This document shows, in pieces, positions 1 to 7,443 of a stretch of DNA of 64,000 bases. The DNA comes from Bacillus sp. 1780r2a1 (GTDB taxonomy: Bacteria > Bacillota > Bacilli > Bacillales > Bacillaceae_H). The position numbers and the translations under genes are program-made. The notes under the pieces are model-generated. The model was not told where the DNA came from. It saw only the letters and a list, made by a program, of their open reading frames with translations, and ran no database searches. Numbering within the stretch: the first letter of the stretch is position 1; each line of letters opens with the position of its first letter. The stretch is from contig CP099863.1 in NCBI GenBank assembly GCA_024134725.1, positions 3,035,258 to 3,099,257 of the forward strand, in the 5' to 3' direction.

Positions 1-857
1 ACCCCTTTAAATACAATATCATTCGTCACATCAATGGAAACAGGTGCCGTTGGTAAACTTAAAATAGATACTCTTCCCCCATTTGCAACTATCTTAAATC
101 CTTGATTCATTGCTGTGGACTGGCCTGACATTTCACAGACAACATCTATACCATTACCACTTGTCAACTTATTGACAACCTCTATCGGATCTTGTTCAAG
201 AGGATTAAGGGCAACATGAGCTCCAAGGTCCTTAGCCAAGCTCAAGCGATACTCATTCACATCCATCGCTACCACAAGAGATGCTCCAGAAGCTTTTGCA
301 ACGGCTACGGCCATTAAACCAATAGGCCCACATCCTATTACTAAGACAGATTTACCTGCAATACTATCATTTAAAACTGTATGAACTGCATTTCCAAGCG
401 GTTCCTGCAAAGATGCAACGTCATGAGATAAGTGACTAGGGTTTTTCCAAATATTTTGAGCTGGTACAGCTACATACTCAGCAAAGCAGCCCATTCGGTC
501 AACACCAATAATTTTTGTTTTTTGACAAATATGAGCGTTACCTAACAAGCACTGCATGCACCGTCCACATACAATATGCGTTTCAGCCGAAACAGAGTCC
601 CCAATCTGTACGCCCGCTACATTTTGACCAACTTGAACAACTTCTCCCGAAAATTCATGACCGAACACATAAGGAGGGTTGACGCGTGAAGATGCCCATT
701 TATCCCATTTATAAATATGAACGTCTGTACCGCAAATTGAAGTTGCTTTCACTTTAATTAATACTTCGTCTTCTGCAATTGATGGAATATTAACTTCAGT
801 TAAAGCAGCTCCAAATCCCCTCTTATCCTTTATCAACGCTTTCATTTTTCCACCCAT
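1..857 (-). CDS. tdh: L-threonine 3-dehydrogenase, C-terminus cut by window edge
   Basis: Zinc-dependent medium-chain dehydrogenase that oxidises L-threonine to 2-amino-3-oxobutyrate using NAD+; the product is normally cleaved by Kbl to glycine and acetyl-CoA. About 285 residues are visible. They show the catalytic zinc motif ATSICGTDVHIY with GHEFSGEV, the four-cysteine structural zinc lobe (HIVCGRCMQCLLGNAHIC) and the Rossmann motif VIGCGPIGLMAVAVA. The start MGGKMKAL has AAGGGG nine bases upstream; an inner ATG at 845 is the alternative. The frame is open at position 1, so roughly 60 C-terminal residues lie outside. A cre-like site lies just upstream and an IS element separates the gene from korB. 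Identity is confident; the regulation is inferred. Confidence 0.95.
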   Translation of the reverse strand, partial: MGGKMKALIKDKRGFGAALTEVNIPSIAEDEVLIKVKATSICGTDVHIYKWDKWASSRVNPPYVFGHEFSGEVVQVGQNVAGVQIGDSVSAETHIVCGRCMQCLLGNAHICQKTKIIGVDRMGCFAEYVAVPAQNIWKNPSHLSHDVASLQEPLGNAVHTVLNDSIAGKSVLVIGCGPIGLMAVAVAKASGASLVVAMDVNEYRLSLAKDLGAHVALNPLEQDPIEVVNKLTSGNGIDVVCEMSGQSTAMNQGFKIVANGGRVSILSLPTAPVSIDVTNDIVFKG

Positions 858-876
858 GGTGCACATCCCCTTTTTA

Positions 877-890
877 TAAAAACGCTTTCA
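877..890 (-). promoter_or_regulatory. Candidate CcpA cre site upstream of tdh
   Basis: On the minus strand the sequence TGAAAGCGTTTTTA matches the catabolite-responsive element consensus TGWAANCGNTNWCA at all but one position (T for C at position 13). It lies about 20 bases upstream of the tdh start codon, so bound CcpA could block initiation or elongation. Repression of an amino-acid-degrading enzyme by good carbon sources would make biological sense. Prediction only. Confidence 0.5.
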
Positions 891-1039
891 TCACAAATAT
901 ATTAACACCTTTTTAAATTTAGGTAAATAAGCGAGTCCTCTCCACATATACATATGTCACCACGAGAGAAAAAATATCAAAAAAAACCTTCTTGACTCGG
1001 GACTGACCCCTGTTTTTGAGACAGGAATCAAAACACCTT

Positions 1040-1888
1040 TTAAACAACCAGTTTTCTGTATTGTACAGGAGACTGGTTGTTTAATTTTGTTTGAATACGG
1101 GCATGGTTATAATACGTAATATAGCTTTTGACGGTTTGCTCTACGATGGTAGTCGTAGTGTATGTCAACTCGTCAAGGTAGAACGTTTCAGACTTTAGTG
1201 AGGAATGAAACGATTCAATTGAGGCATTATCTGCGGGCGTCCCTTTTCGGGACATACTCATGATAATGCCTTTCTCTTTAATTGTTTGTTGATAAGCATA
1301 CGATGTGTACACAGAGCCTTGATCACTATGCAACGTGCACCCTTCCGGTAGAGAAGGGAGTTGGTTAAGCGTGTCTAAAACAAACGCGACATTTTGACAA
1401 TCACCTATGGAATACGCAATAATCTCTCCGTTAAATAAATCTTGAATACTTGAAAGATACAATGGTTTCGGCCCAAAAGGCAAGTACGTAATATCGGTCA
1501 CGAGCTTTTGGAGAGGGCGTTCAGCTTGAAAGTCACGATTTAATACATTCTCTGCAACCTGATAAGGTTGCCCTGTTCGCTGCCGTTTCTTTCGTTTAAC
1601 ACGACATTGCCAACCGTATTTCTGCATGGTACGCTGCACAAACTTGTGGTTAATCTTCATGGTTCGCTTGAGTACAGCTGTGATTTTTCGATAGCCATAT
1701 CGAAACTTGTGTGCACGACATTGTTCACCCACTTGCTGTTCCATCCATTTCTTTCGTGTATCCTGTTGACTATGCTGCTTCCAACGGTAGTAAGTGGATC
1801 GGGGAATACCAAGATGGAAACAGATTTGATAAATAGGGATTTGTTCTTTTAACTCTTCCACTAGGTTCACTGCGATTTCTGGTACCAC
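1040..1888 (-). CDS. IS3-family transposase OrfB (DDE integrase domain)
   Basis: Catalytic half of the IS transposase. An N-terminal HTH_21-like region (about residues 1-90, with RYGYRKITAVL) is followed by the rve integrase core. The DDE residues are visible as D132 in VTDITYLPF, D189 in LHSDQGSVY and E225 in DNASIESFHSSLK; D and E are separated by 35 residues, as expected for IS3 elements. The C-terminus YYNHARIQTKLNNQSPVQYR is the usual family ending. The listed start is a GTG with no good ribosome site. The active protein is more likely an OrfAB fusion made by -1 frameshifting at 1909-1915. No disruption is seen. Confidence 0.93.
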   Translation of the reverse strand: MVPEIAVNLVEELKEQIPIYQICFHLGIPRSTYYRWKQHSQQDTRKKWMEQQVGEQCRAHKFRYGYRKITAVLKRTMKINHKFVQRTMQKYGWQCRVKRKKRQRTGQPYQVAENVLNRDFQAERPLQKLVTDITYLPFGPKPLYLSSIQDLFNGEIIAYSIGDCQNVAFVLDTLNQLPSLPEGCTLHSDQGSVYTSYAYQQTIKEKGIIMSMSRKGTPADNASIESFHSSLKSETFYLDELTYTTTTIVEQTVKSYITYYNHARIQTKLNNQSPVQYRKLVV

Positions 1889-2190
1889 TTCCTTTCCAAT
1901 TCCTTGTACTTTTTTAAAATCTCGATTTGTTGCTTTAACTGTCGGTTCTCAGCCTCTAACTTCGCTGTCTCGCTTTCAAAATCAGGACCTTTTCCATAGG
2001 CATATTGCTTGCCTACTGGCTGTTCCAACCGGTGTACATTCCCAGTTTGATACCACTTCATCCACGTTTTTAATTGGGTAGGATTTCGAATGTTTAGTTG
2101 TGATAAGACTTCTTTTACAGGTACACCGGCTAATCTCATTTCAATTGCCTTTAACTTTAGTTCGACTGGATAACTGACTCTTGTTCCCAT
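1867..2190 (-). CDS. IS3-family transposase OrfA (DNA-binding helix-turn-helix)
   Basis: A 107-residue protein with an N-terminal HTH_Tnp_1-type domain (YPVELKLKAIEMRLAGVPVK, then LNIRNPTQLKTWMKWYQTG) and a C-terminal leucine-zipper-like helix (AKLEAENRQLKQQIEILKK). This is the usual OrfA layout: the first domain binds the terminal repeats and the coiled coil mediates dimerisation. It ends 22 bases inside orfB, in a different frame. A slippery A AAA AAG sits 14 codons before the OrfA stop and would shift ribosomes into orfB. Confidence 0.92.
   Translation of the reverse strand: MGTRVSYPVELKLKAIEMRLAGVPVKEVLSQLNIRNPTQLKTWMKWYQTGNVHRLEQPVGKQYAYGKGPDFESETAKLEAENRQLKQQIEILKKYKELERKWYQKSQ
1909..1915 (-). 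promoter_or_regulatory. Programmed -1 ribosomal frameshift site (A AAA AAG)
   Basis: In the orfA frame the codons are TTA AAA AAG, which gives the canonical heptamer A AAA AAG. A -1 slip leads directly into the open orfB frame (reading K V Q G I G K E V V P), producing the OrfAB transposase. The frame relation was checked by hand. The frequency of shifting is unknown. Confidence 0.8.
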
Positions 2191-2307
2191 AGAAAAAACA
2201 CCTCCAAGTGATGGTTAGGTACTACATACCCAGTTTTCAACTTAAAGGTGTTTTTTATTTGTCTCACTTTACGGGGTCAGTCCCACTCATCAAGAAGGTT
2301 TTTTCAT

Positions 2308-3174
2308 TTACATAAATTCAGCTACAAGTTCTTTAAATTTCTCTTCCGACATCATTAAATCAGAATCAGCAAGTGGCTGGTCGCTATAACCATGCACAAG
2401 CTGCTGATAAGAAGGTTGGTTAGCATTTTGATAAATTAACCCTGTTACTAATCCATTGTGTTCCATTAATGTTTGCATCGCTTGCATACGATTTGATGGA
2501 TCGTAGTTTTCAATTGTTTTAAGGCTTGTTAAATTCTCTTTAAACCAATCGTACGTATTCACTTTGTTATATGTTACACATGGGCTGAATACGTTAATTA
2601 AAGAAAACCCTTTATGCTGAATACCTTGTTCAATTAAACTTGTAAGCTCTTTTAAATCAGTTGAAAAACTCTGTGCCACAAAAGTTGCACCAGATGTTAA
2701 AGCAAGTTCCATAACAGACAAAGATGATTCAATCGAACCTTCCGGCGTGCTCTTTGTCTTAAAGCCTACATCGCTACGAGGAGATGTTTGCCCTTTTGTT
2801 AAGCCATAAATTTGGTTATCCATTACGATATATGTCACATCAATATTACGGCGAATTGCATGAACAGTATGCCCCATACCAATGGCAAATCCATCGCCAT
2901 CTCCACCAGAAGCAATAACCGTTAAATCACGATTAGCCATTTTCACACCTTGCGCAATTGGTAGCGCACGTCCATGAATACCATGAAATCCGTATGAGTT
3001 AATGTAACCAGAAATACGCCCAGAGCATCCAATACCAGAAATAACTGCTAGTTCATGTGGTTCTAGTCCTACGTTGGCCGATGCACGTTGAATTGCTGCT
3101 TGAACCGAGAAATCTCCACACCCTGGACACCAGTTAGGTTTTACACTATTACGAAAATCTTTAAACGTTGCCAT
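2308..3174 (-). CDS. korB: 2-oxoacid:ferredoxin oxidoreductase, beta subunit
   Basis: TPP-binding subunit of a 2-oxoglutarate/2-oxoacid:ferredoxin oxidoreductase, which decarboxylates a 2-oxoacid to an acyl-CoA while reducing ferredoxin. At 288 residues it is typical for the short Bacillus-type beta subunit. Visible features are NWCPGCGDFS near the N-terminus and the TPP/Mg motif GGDGDGFAIGMGH followed by VMDNQIYGLTKGQTSP. The start overlaps the end of korA by 14 bp, with AAGGAG inside korA, so the two are translationally coupled. Its own terminator has been split by the IS element. Substrate preference (2-oxoglutarate rather than pyruvate) is inferred from homologues, not proven by the sequence. 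Confidence 0.9.
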   Translation of the reverse strand: MATFKDFRNSVKPNWCPGCGDFSVQAAIQRASANVGLEPHELAVISGIGCSGRISGYINSYGFHGIHGRALPIAQGVKMANRDLTVIASGGDGDGFAIGMGHTVHAIRRNIDVTYIVMDNQIYGLTKGQTSPRSDVGFKTKSTPEGSIESSLSVMELALTSGATFVAQSFSTDLKELTSLIEQGIQHKGFSLINVFSPCVTYNKVNTYDWFKENLTSLKTIENYDPSNRMQAMQTLMEHNGLVTGLIYQNANQPSYQQLVHGYSDQPLADSDLMMSEEKFKELVAEFM

Positions 3175-4918
3175 TAATCAAGCACATCTCCTTACTTTTT
3201 GCGTAGACTTCTTGCGGTAGAAATGGATTTCCATCATACTTTAAGATACTCTGCACTTTATGGTGATTACCGACATTCATCTTTAAAATATTGGCTAATT
3301 GGCCCGTAGCGTTATTTTCCACTACAACGACCTTCTTCGCTCCATTTACATAAGGAAGAATTTCATCAGCAGGGAACGGATGAATCAAGCGAATATGCGC
3401 ATGGTTGACGCGAAGTCCGTCTGCTTCTAAACGCTCCATCGCTTCTTCAATTGCCCCTCTTGTTGAATTAAAGCCAACGAATAAGACATCTGAATCAACT
3501 TCATCTGAATGTAGATGAATTGGTGTTTTAAACTGAATGTTGTCTAGCTTTCTCATACGCTTATCCATTTGGTTATTACGGTTAATTGGTGACTCAGAAG
3601 GCTTTCCTGTTTCATCATGTTCAACTCCTGTGACGTGATGAATACCATTTTTCATACCAGGAATAACGCGAGGAGAAACGCCATCTTTTGTCACTTCGTA
3701 ACGCTTATAGTATTCTTTCGCTTCCAGCTCAGGAAGCTCATCTTTTTGAAGCTTTCCTCGGCGAATTTGAATGCGACTATAGTCTAGAGGATTCACAGAT
3801 TGTTTTCCAAGTGAAAGTTGTAAATCCGTCAGCATAATAACAGGACACTGGTATTCTTCAGCTAGGTTAAATGCTTCGATTGTATCATAGAAGGCTTCTT
3901 CAACCGTACTTGGCGCCATCACGATTTTCGGAATTTCACCATGAGTGCCGTAGATCATTGCCATTAAGTCGGATTGTTCTTGTTTTGTCGGCAATCCTGT
4001 ACTTGGGCCTCCACGCTGTGTATCAATGATAACGATTGGCTGCTCTGTAATCCCTGCAAGACCAATTGACTCCATCATAAGAGATAGCCCAGGACCCGCT
4101 GATGCTGTTAAGGCACGAACGCCGGCATAGTTTGCACCAATTGCCATTGTACACGCTGCAATTTCATCCTCAGTTTGAATAACCGTACCGCCAAACTGCG
4201 GAAGCTTTTTAATTAAATACTCCATAATTTCTGATGCAGGCGTAATTGGATATGCAGGCATAAAGCGCGCTCCACCTGCTACAGCACCTAAAGCTATAGC
4301 GTCATTTCCAATCATAAACATACGCTTTTGTCCATCTGCTGGTTCAAGTCTCATCGTTTCTAAATTCTCACCAAGCTGCTCACGAATATATTCTGCGCCT
4401 CGTTTAATAGCTTCCATATTCTTTTGAACAACTTGTTGTCCTTTGCGACCAAAAATCTCTAATACTACTTCTTCGAATACATTTGTATCAATATGTAAAA
4501 CAGCGCTTGACGCTCCTACTGCTACCATGTTCTTCATTAAAGACGTTCCAAGTTCAGTTGCAATTTCGGTAAACGGTACGGAATACAACGTTGCTGTTGT
4601 ACAGTTTTCAGGAAGTGCTGGTTTAAACTTCGCATCTCCAATGACAATGCCACCTTGACGAAGCTCATGTACGTTCACATCGATTGTTTCCTGATCAAAC
4701 GCTACTAAAATATCTAAATCATCTGATACAGAACGCACTTGCGTTGTACTTACACGAATTTTATTGTTTGTATGTCCACCTTTAATACGTGAAGAAAAAT
4801 GACGATAGCCGTATAAATAGTATCCCAATCGATTTAAGGCAGTTGAGAAAATTTCACCTGTACTTTCGATTCCTTCACCCTGCTGACCGCCAACTTTCCA
4901 TGAAAGCTGCTTTACCAT
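3161..4918 (-). CDS. korA: 2-oxoacid:ferredoxin oxidoreductase, fused gamma-alpha subunit
   Basis: A 585-residue subunit in which the gamma domain (about residues 1-180, with GGQQGEGIESTGE and HFSSRIKGGHTNNKIRV) is fused to the alpha domain (from about 200, with ARFMPAYPITPASEIMEYL). The pyrimidine-binding and core domains follow (TASAGPGLSLMMESIGLAG, DTQRGGPSTGLPTKQEQSD). No ferredoxin-type CxxCxxC clusters are seen, as expected when the cluster is carried elsewhere. The start ATG has AAAGGAG eight bases upstream. It forms an operon with korB and lies downstream of the dipeptidase gene after a 179 bp gap containing a possible promoter. Confidence 0.92.
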   Translation of the reverse strand: MVKQLSWKVGGQQGEGIESTGEIFSTALNRLGYYLYGYRHFSSRIKGGHTNNKIRVSTTQVRSVSDDLDILVAFDQETIDVNVHELRQGGIVIGDAKFKPALPENCTTATLYSVPFTEIATELGTSLMKNMVAVGASSAVLHIDTNVFEEVVLEIFGRKGQQVVQKNMEAIKRGAEYIREQLGENLETMRLEPADGQKRMFMIGNDAIALGAVAGGARFMPAYPITPASEIMEYLIKKLPQFGGTVIQTEDEIAACTMAIGANYAGVRALTASAGPGLSLMMESIGLAGITEQPIVIIDTQRGGPSTGLPTKQEQSDLMAMIYGTHGEIPKIVMAPSTVEEAFYDTIEAFNLAEEYQCPVIMLTDLQLSLGKQSVNPLDYSRIQIRRGKLQKDELPELEAKEYYKRYEVTKDGVSPRVIPGMKNGIHHVTGVEHDETGKPSESPINRNNQMDKRMRKLDNIQFKTPIHLHSDEVDSDVLFVGFNSTRGAIEEAMERLEADGLRVNHAHIRLIHPFPADEILPYVNGAKKVVVVENNATGQLANILKMNVGNHHKVQSILKYDGNPFLPQEVYAKSKEMCLINGNV

Positions 4919-5016
4919 CTAAGCCACTCCTTTTATTCTGTCAAGATTGCTCTTCTTTCTAATGAAATCATTCTAAAAGTGAGCAATAAAATACTAAGTT
5001 TCTTAATCCGTCTACA

Positions 5017-5045
5017 ATTCTATTCCCACATGCGCTAAAATGCAA
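5017..5045 (-). promoter_or_regulatory. Possible sigma-A promoter for korAB
   Basis: On the minus strand TTGCAT (5040-5045) is followed after 17 bp by TAGAAT (5017-5022), about 100 bases upstream of korA. The -10 is good and the -35 is weak. No terminator is obvious after the dipeptidase gene, so read-through is also possible. Confidence 0.35.
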
Positions 5046-5097
5046 CCCTTTCCACATAATTCACAGATTTATATTTTTACCGTATTTACTAGGTTCA

Positions 5098-6012
5098 TTA
5101 TGGTAATCGTTGCACAAAATTTGAAAATAAAAATCGATGCACTTGGTCCGCTGAATAATGCTTATGTAGTTGGTTAATTAGATTGTGATAATCTTTAAAT
5201 TTACTTAGTCCTACTACTGTTTGATCAATACCATCAAAGTCTGAGCCAAATCCAACTGAATACTCTCCTCCTCTGCTACATATATAATCCAGATGTCTTA
5301 ATACATCATCCACGGTCGCTTCATTTTTATCCGTTAAAAACTGCGGGACAAAGGTAATGCCAATAACACTCTTTTTTTTCAGTAAGGCATCAATTTGATC
5401 ATCGCGTAAATTCCTCGGGTTCGAACACAGTGAATACGCGTTTGAATGAGTTGCGACAACGAAATCCGATTCTTCTAATACATCCCAAAAGCCTTGCACT
5501 GATAAGTGAGAAACATCGGTCCAGACTTTATGACGATTATTTTCCTTTACAATCTCTTTGCCAAAGCTAGACAAACCGGCACCACGTGGTTCTAGAATAC
5601 CATCGCATGCCGCATTCGCATAGTTCCATGTCAGACCTACTGACCTAACCCCTAAAGCAAATAGCGTTTGTAAACGAACGAGATGAACTCCAATAGCATC
5701 ACACCCTTCTAAACTAAGCATTGCGCCTATTTCTTTCTTCCCTAAACGTACAATATCCTCCTGTGATCGAATCCACTTAACGTTCGGAGAGCTAATAATA
5801 TGCTTTTTAAAGAGCTGCACCATTTCAAGAGCCACGTCAAACTGCTGCTCTGCTGGAACAGCTTCTGGAATAAAGATAGCAAATATTTGTACTTTACCAC
5901 CTGCTTGCTTCATTCCATCAATCGTTGTATGGAGGTTCGGGCTATTTTCCACAGATAAATGTTGATTCCACCATAACTTGGCTAACACGTCACAATGCGC
6001 ATCGAAAATCAT
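5098..6012 (-). CDS. Membrane-dipeptidase family (M19) zinc dipeptidase
   Basis: A 304-residue member of peptidase family M19 (renal dipeptidase), which hydrolyses dipeptides using two metal ions. Metal-ligand motifs are visible in order: FDAHCD at the N-terminus, LSLEGCDAIG, WTDVSHLS, VVATHSNAYSLCSNPRNL and GSDFDGI. The start is set at ATG (MIFDAHCD), which has AAAGGAG at ideal spacing; an in-frame TTG 18 bases upstream would put the ribosome site inside the gene. No signal peptide, so it is probably cytosolic. It lies just downstream of the spoVS terminator. Whether it has a sporulation or peptide-recycling role cannot be told from sequence. Confidence 0.88.
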   Translation of the reverse strand: MIFDAHCDVLAKLWWNQHLSVENSPNLHTTIDGMKQAGGKVQIFAIFIPEAVPAEQQFDVALEMVQLFKKHIISSPNVKWIRSQEDIVRLGKKEIGAMLSLEGCDAIGVHLVRLQTLFALGVRSVGLTWNYANAACDGILEPRGAGLSSFGKEIVKENNRHKVWTDVSHLSVQGFWDVLEESDFVVATHSNAYSLCSNPRNLRDDQIDALLKKKSVIGITFVPQFLTDKNEATVDDVLRHLDYICSRGGEYSVGFGSDFDGIDQTVVGLSKFKDYHNLINQLHKHYSADQVHRFLFSNFVQRLP

Positions 6013-6042
6013 TTCCTCTACTCCTTTCAATCTATTATCTAC

Positions 6043-6075
6043 AAAAAAGACCTGCTAGGTTATACCTAGCAGGTC
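6043..6075 (-). terminator. spoVS terminator
   Basis: A perfect 12 bp stem GACCTGCTAGGT / ACCTAGCAGGTC with a three-base loop, followed on the minus strand by TTTTTTGT. It lies directly after the spoVS stop codon and separates it from the dipeptidase gene. Confidence 0.9.
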
Positions 6076-6090
6076 CCGTCCATTTTATGA

Positions 6091-6351
6091 TTAACGAGGT
6101 TCAACGATGAGTTTAATCGCTGTCCGTTCTTCCCCGTCAATTTGAATATCGGTAAAAGCAGGAATACAGATTAAGTCGACACCGCTTGGCGCTACAAAAC
6201 CTCGAGCTATTGCGACTGCTTTTACTGCCTGATTTAGTGCACCAGCGCCAATCGCCTGAATTTCAGCTGCACCACGTTCGCGCAATACTCCGGCTAAAGC
6301 ACCAGCAACTGAATTCGGGTTAGACTTCGCCGAAACCTTTAAAATTTCCAT
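6091..6351 (-). CDS. spoVS: Stage V sporulation protein S
   Basis: An 86-residue Alba-fold protein, nearly invariant among spore formers, with the usual full length. The sequence begins MEILKVSAKSNPNSVAGALA and contains GAGALNQAVKAVAIARG and FTDIQIDGEERTAIKLIVEPR. In B. subtilis it is needed at a late stage of sporulation and affects septation and coat assembly; the biochemical role is unclear, though the fold suggests nucleic-acid binding. It is transcribed alone: a strong terminator follows and a sigma-H type promoter lies about 80-110 bases upstream. Confidence 0.97.
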   Translation of the reverse strand: MEILKVSAKSNPNSVAGALAGVLRERGAAEIQAIGAGALNQAVKAVAIARGFVAPSGVDLICIPAFTDIQIDGEERTAIKLIVEPR

Positions 6352-6428
6352 ATCTAACTCCTCCTTATTCTTTACAATGTATGATGAGAGATCATTAGAC
6401 CAATGACTTAATTGATTTCAATGATACT

Positions 6429-6458
6429 ATATTCACGAAATAGTAAACGTATTCCTGC
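6429..6458 (-). promoter_or_regulatory. Sigma-H type promoter for spoVS
   Basis: On the minus strand the -35 nonamer GCAGGAATA (6450-6458) fits RnAGGAwWW. Twelve bases further comes CGTGAATAT (6429-6437), which fits RnnGAATww except for the first base. Spacing and content match the sigma-H consensus, and spoVS is a known sigma-H gene in B. subtilis. Confidence 0.65.
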
Positions 6459-6537
6459 TTGTTTTCTCTAATTGTTTAAAAACTTGTCGTTTGTACATAT
6501 TCGCTAATCTTTGTTCTTTTTCGCTCAGTAAAACGAC

Positions 6538-6579
6538 AAAAAAAGCGGTACGCCTCCACAGAAACATACCACTTTTTTT
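6538..6579 (-). terminator. ymdB terminator
   Basis: Minus-strand stem AAAGTGGTA / TACCGCTTT (one G-U pair) with a 19-base loop and a run of T residues, just after the ymdB stop codon. Confidence 0.75.
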
Positions 6580-6586
6580 ATCTCAT

Positions 6587-7384
6587 TTATTCAAAAAAAG
6601 GATGATCATCATTAATTAAAATCCGATCAATTTTTTTAGCTTGACCTGTTTTCTCATCAAGGTCAATAATAACTCCACTCAGCTGCGTTCGACCTTCCTT
6701 TGGAACTTCAAAGCGAACTGGAAGCGATGTTAAGAAACGCTTCATTACTGCTTCTCGCTCCATGCCTAATATACCATCATAAGGACCTGTCATTCCAACA
6801 TCTGAAATATATGCAGTTCCTTGAGGTAAAATACGGTTATCAGCTGTTTGAACATGCGTGTGAGTTCCAACTACAGCACTTACGCGACCATCTACGTACC
6901 AGCCAATCGCCTGCTTCTCACTTGTGGTTTCGGCATGAAAATCAACAAAAATAATTGGCGTACGTTGCTTTGCTTGTTCAATTAACTCGTCAATCTTTTT
7001 AAACGGGCAGTCAAGGGGGGCCATAAACGTTCGACCTTGTAAGTTAATAACAGCTACTTCATATTGATTGTAGGTTACATATGTAATTCCTTTTCCAGGC
7101 GTTCCCTCTGGGAAATTGGCTGGACGCACTAAGTTCTTAGCATCATCAATGAAATCAAAGATTTCACGCTTATCCCATGCGTGATTACCAAGCGTGACTA
7201 CATTTGCACCAGCTTGTAAAAATGCCCGATATATTTTTTCCGTAATTCCTTTTCCAGACGCAGCATTTTCACCATTTACAATTGTTAAGCCTGGCGCATA
7301 TTTTCTCTTTAATCGTGGTAAATATTCTTCTACCATATCTCGGCCTGGAGAACCAACAACGTCTCCAATAAATAAAATTCTCAT
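6587..7384 (-). CDS. ymdB: Metallophosphoesterase / 2',3'-cyclic phosphodiesterase YmdB
   Basis: A 265-residue calcineurin-like phosphatase. Metal ligands are seen in order: FIGDVVGSPGR (D8), TIVNGENAASGKG, TLGNHAWDKREI, IIFVDFHAETTSEKQA and AVVGTHTHVQTADNRILP. In B. subtilis YmdB hydrolyses 2',3'-cyclic nucleotides and influences the switch between biofilm and motility gene expression. The start has TAAGGAGC six bases upstream. It follows rny after a terminator, an arrangement conserved in Bacillus; the two presumably share partial read-through. Length and motifs are complete. Confidence 0.95.
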   Translation of the reverse strand: MRILFIGDVVGSPGRDMVEEYLPRLKRKYAPGLTIVNGENAASGKGITEKIYRAFLQAGANVVTLGNHAWDKREIFDFIDDAKNLVRPANFPEGTPGKGITYVTYNQYEVAVINLQGRTFMAPLDCPFKKIDELIEQAKQRTPIIFVDFHAETTSEKQAIGWYVDGRVSAVVGTHTHVQTADNRILPQGTAYISDVGMTGPYDGILGMEREAVMKRFLTSLPVRFEVPKEGRTQLSGVIIDLDEKTGQAKKIDRILINDDHPFFE

Positions 7385-7408
7385 CTTTTAGCTCCTTATT
7401 TCTGACTC

Positions 7409-7441
7409 AAAAAAATAAAGTGGCAATCGCCACTTTATTTT
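7409..7441 (-). terminator. Terminator between rny and ymdB
   Basis: A 13 bp near-perfect palindrome AAAATAAAGTGGC / GCCACTTTATTTT with a four-base loop sits immediately after the rny stop codon. The A/T-rich outer arms supply the U-tract in both directions. It likely reduces rather than abolishes read-through into ymdB. Confidence 0.75.
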
Positions 7442-7443
7442 AC

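Larger units (their letters stand above)
999..2284 (-). mobile_element. IS3-family insertion sequence, complete
   Basis: A 1286 bp element bounded by perfect 12 bp terminal inverted repeats GGGACTGACCCC (999-1010) and GGGGTCAGTCCC (2273-2284). Similarity continues inward for about 38 bp, including GAGACA and AACACC on both ends. It is flanked by a 4 bp direct repeat ACTC (995-998 and 2285-2288). It carries overlapping orfA and orfB typical of the IS3 family (IS150-like group by organisation), with an intact DDE catalytic triad and a frameshift heptamer. The element therefore looks complete and possibly active. An alternative boundary one base further out cannot be excluded, since many IS3 members end in TG/CA. 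Confidence 0.9.
987..2298 (-). terminator. korB terminator hairpin split by the IS element
   Basis: The arm CCTTCTTGA (987-995) and the arm TCAAGAAGG (2290-2298) are perfect reverse complements, flanked by A-runs and T-runs. Removing the IS and one copy of the ACTC duplication restores a nine-base-pair stem with a four-base CTCA loop and a U-tract. That is an intrinsic terminator between korB and tdh. It is now interrupted by about 1.3 kb, so it probably cannot fold in the nascent RNA. Confidence 0.75.

Noticed and set aside
1568-1852. Plus-strand frame opposite the transposase
   Set aside because: Antisense shadow of orfB; no family resemblance and no ribosome site.
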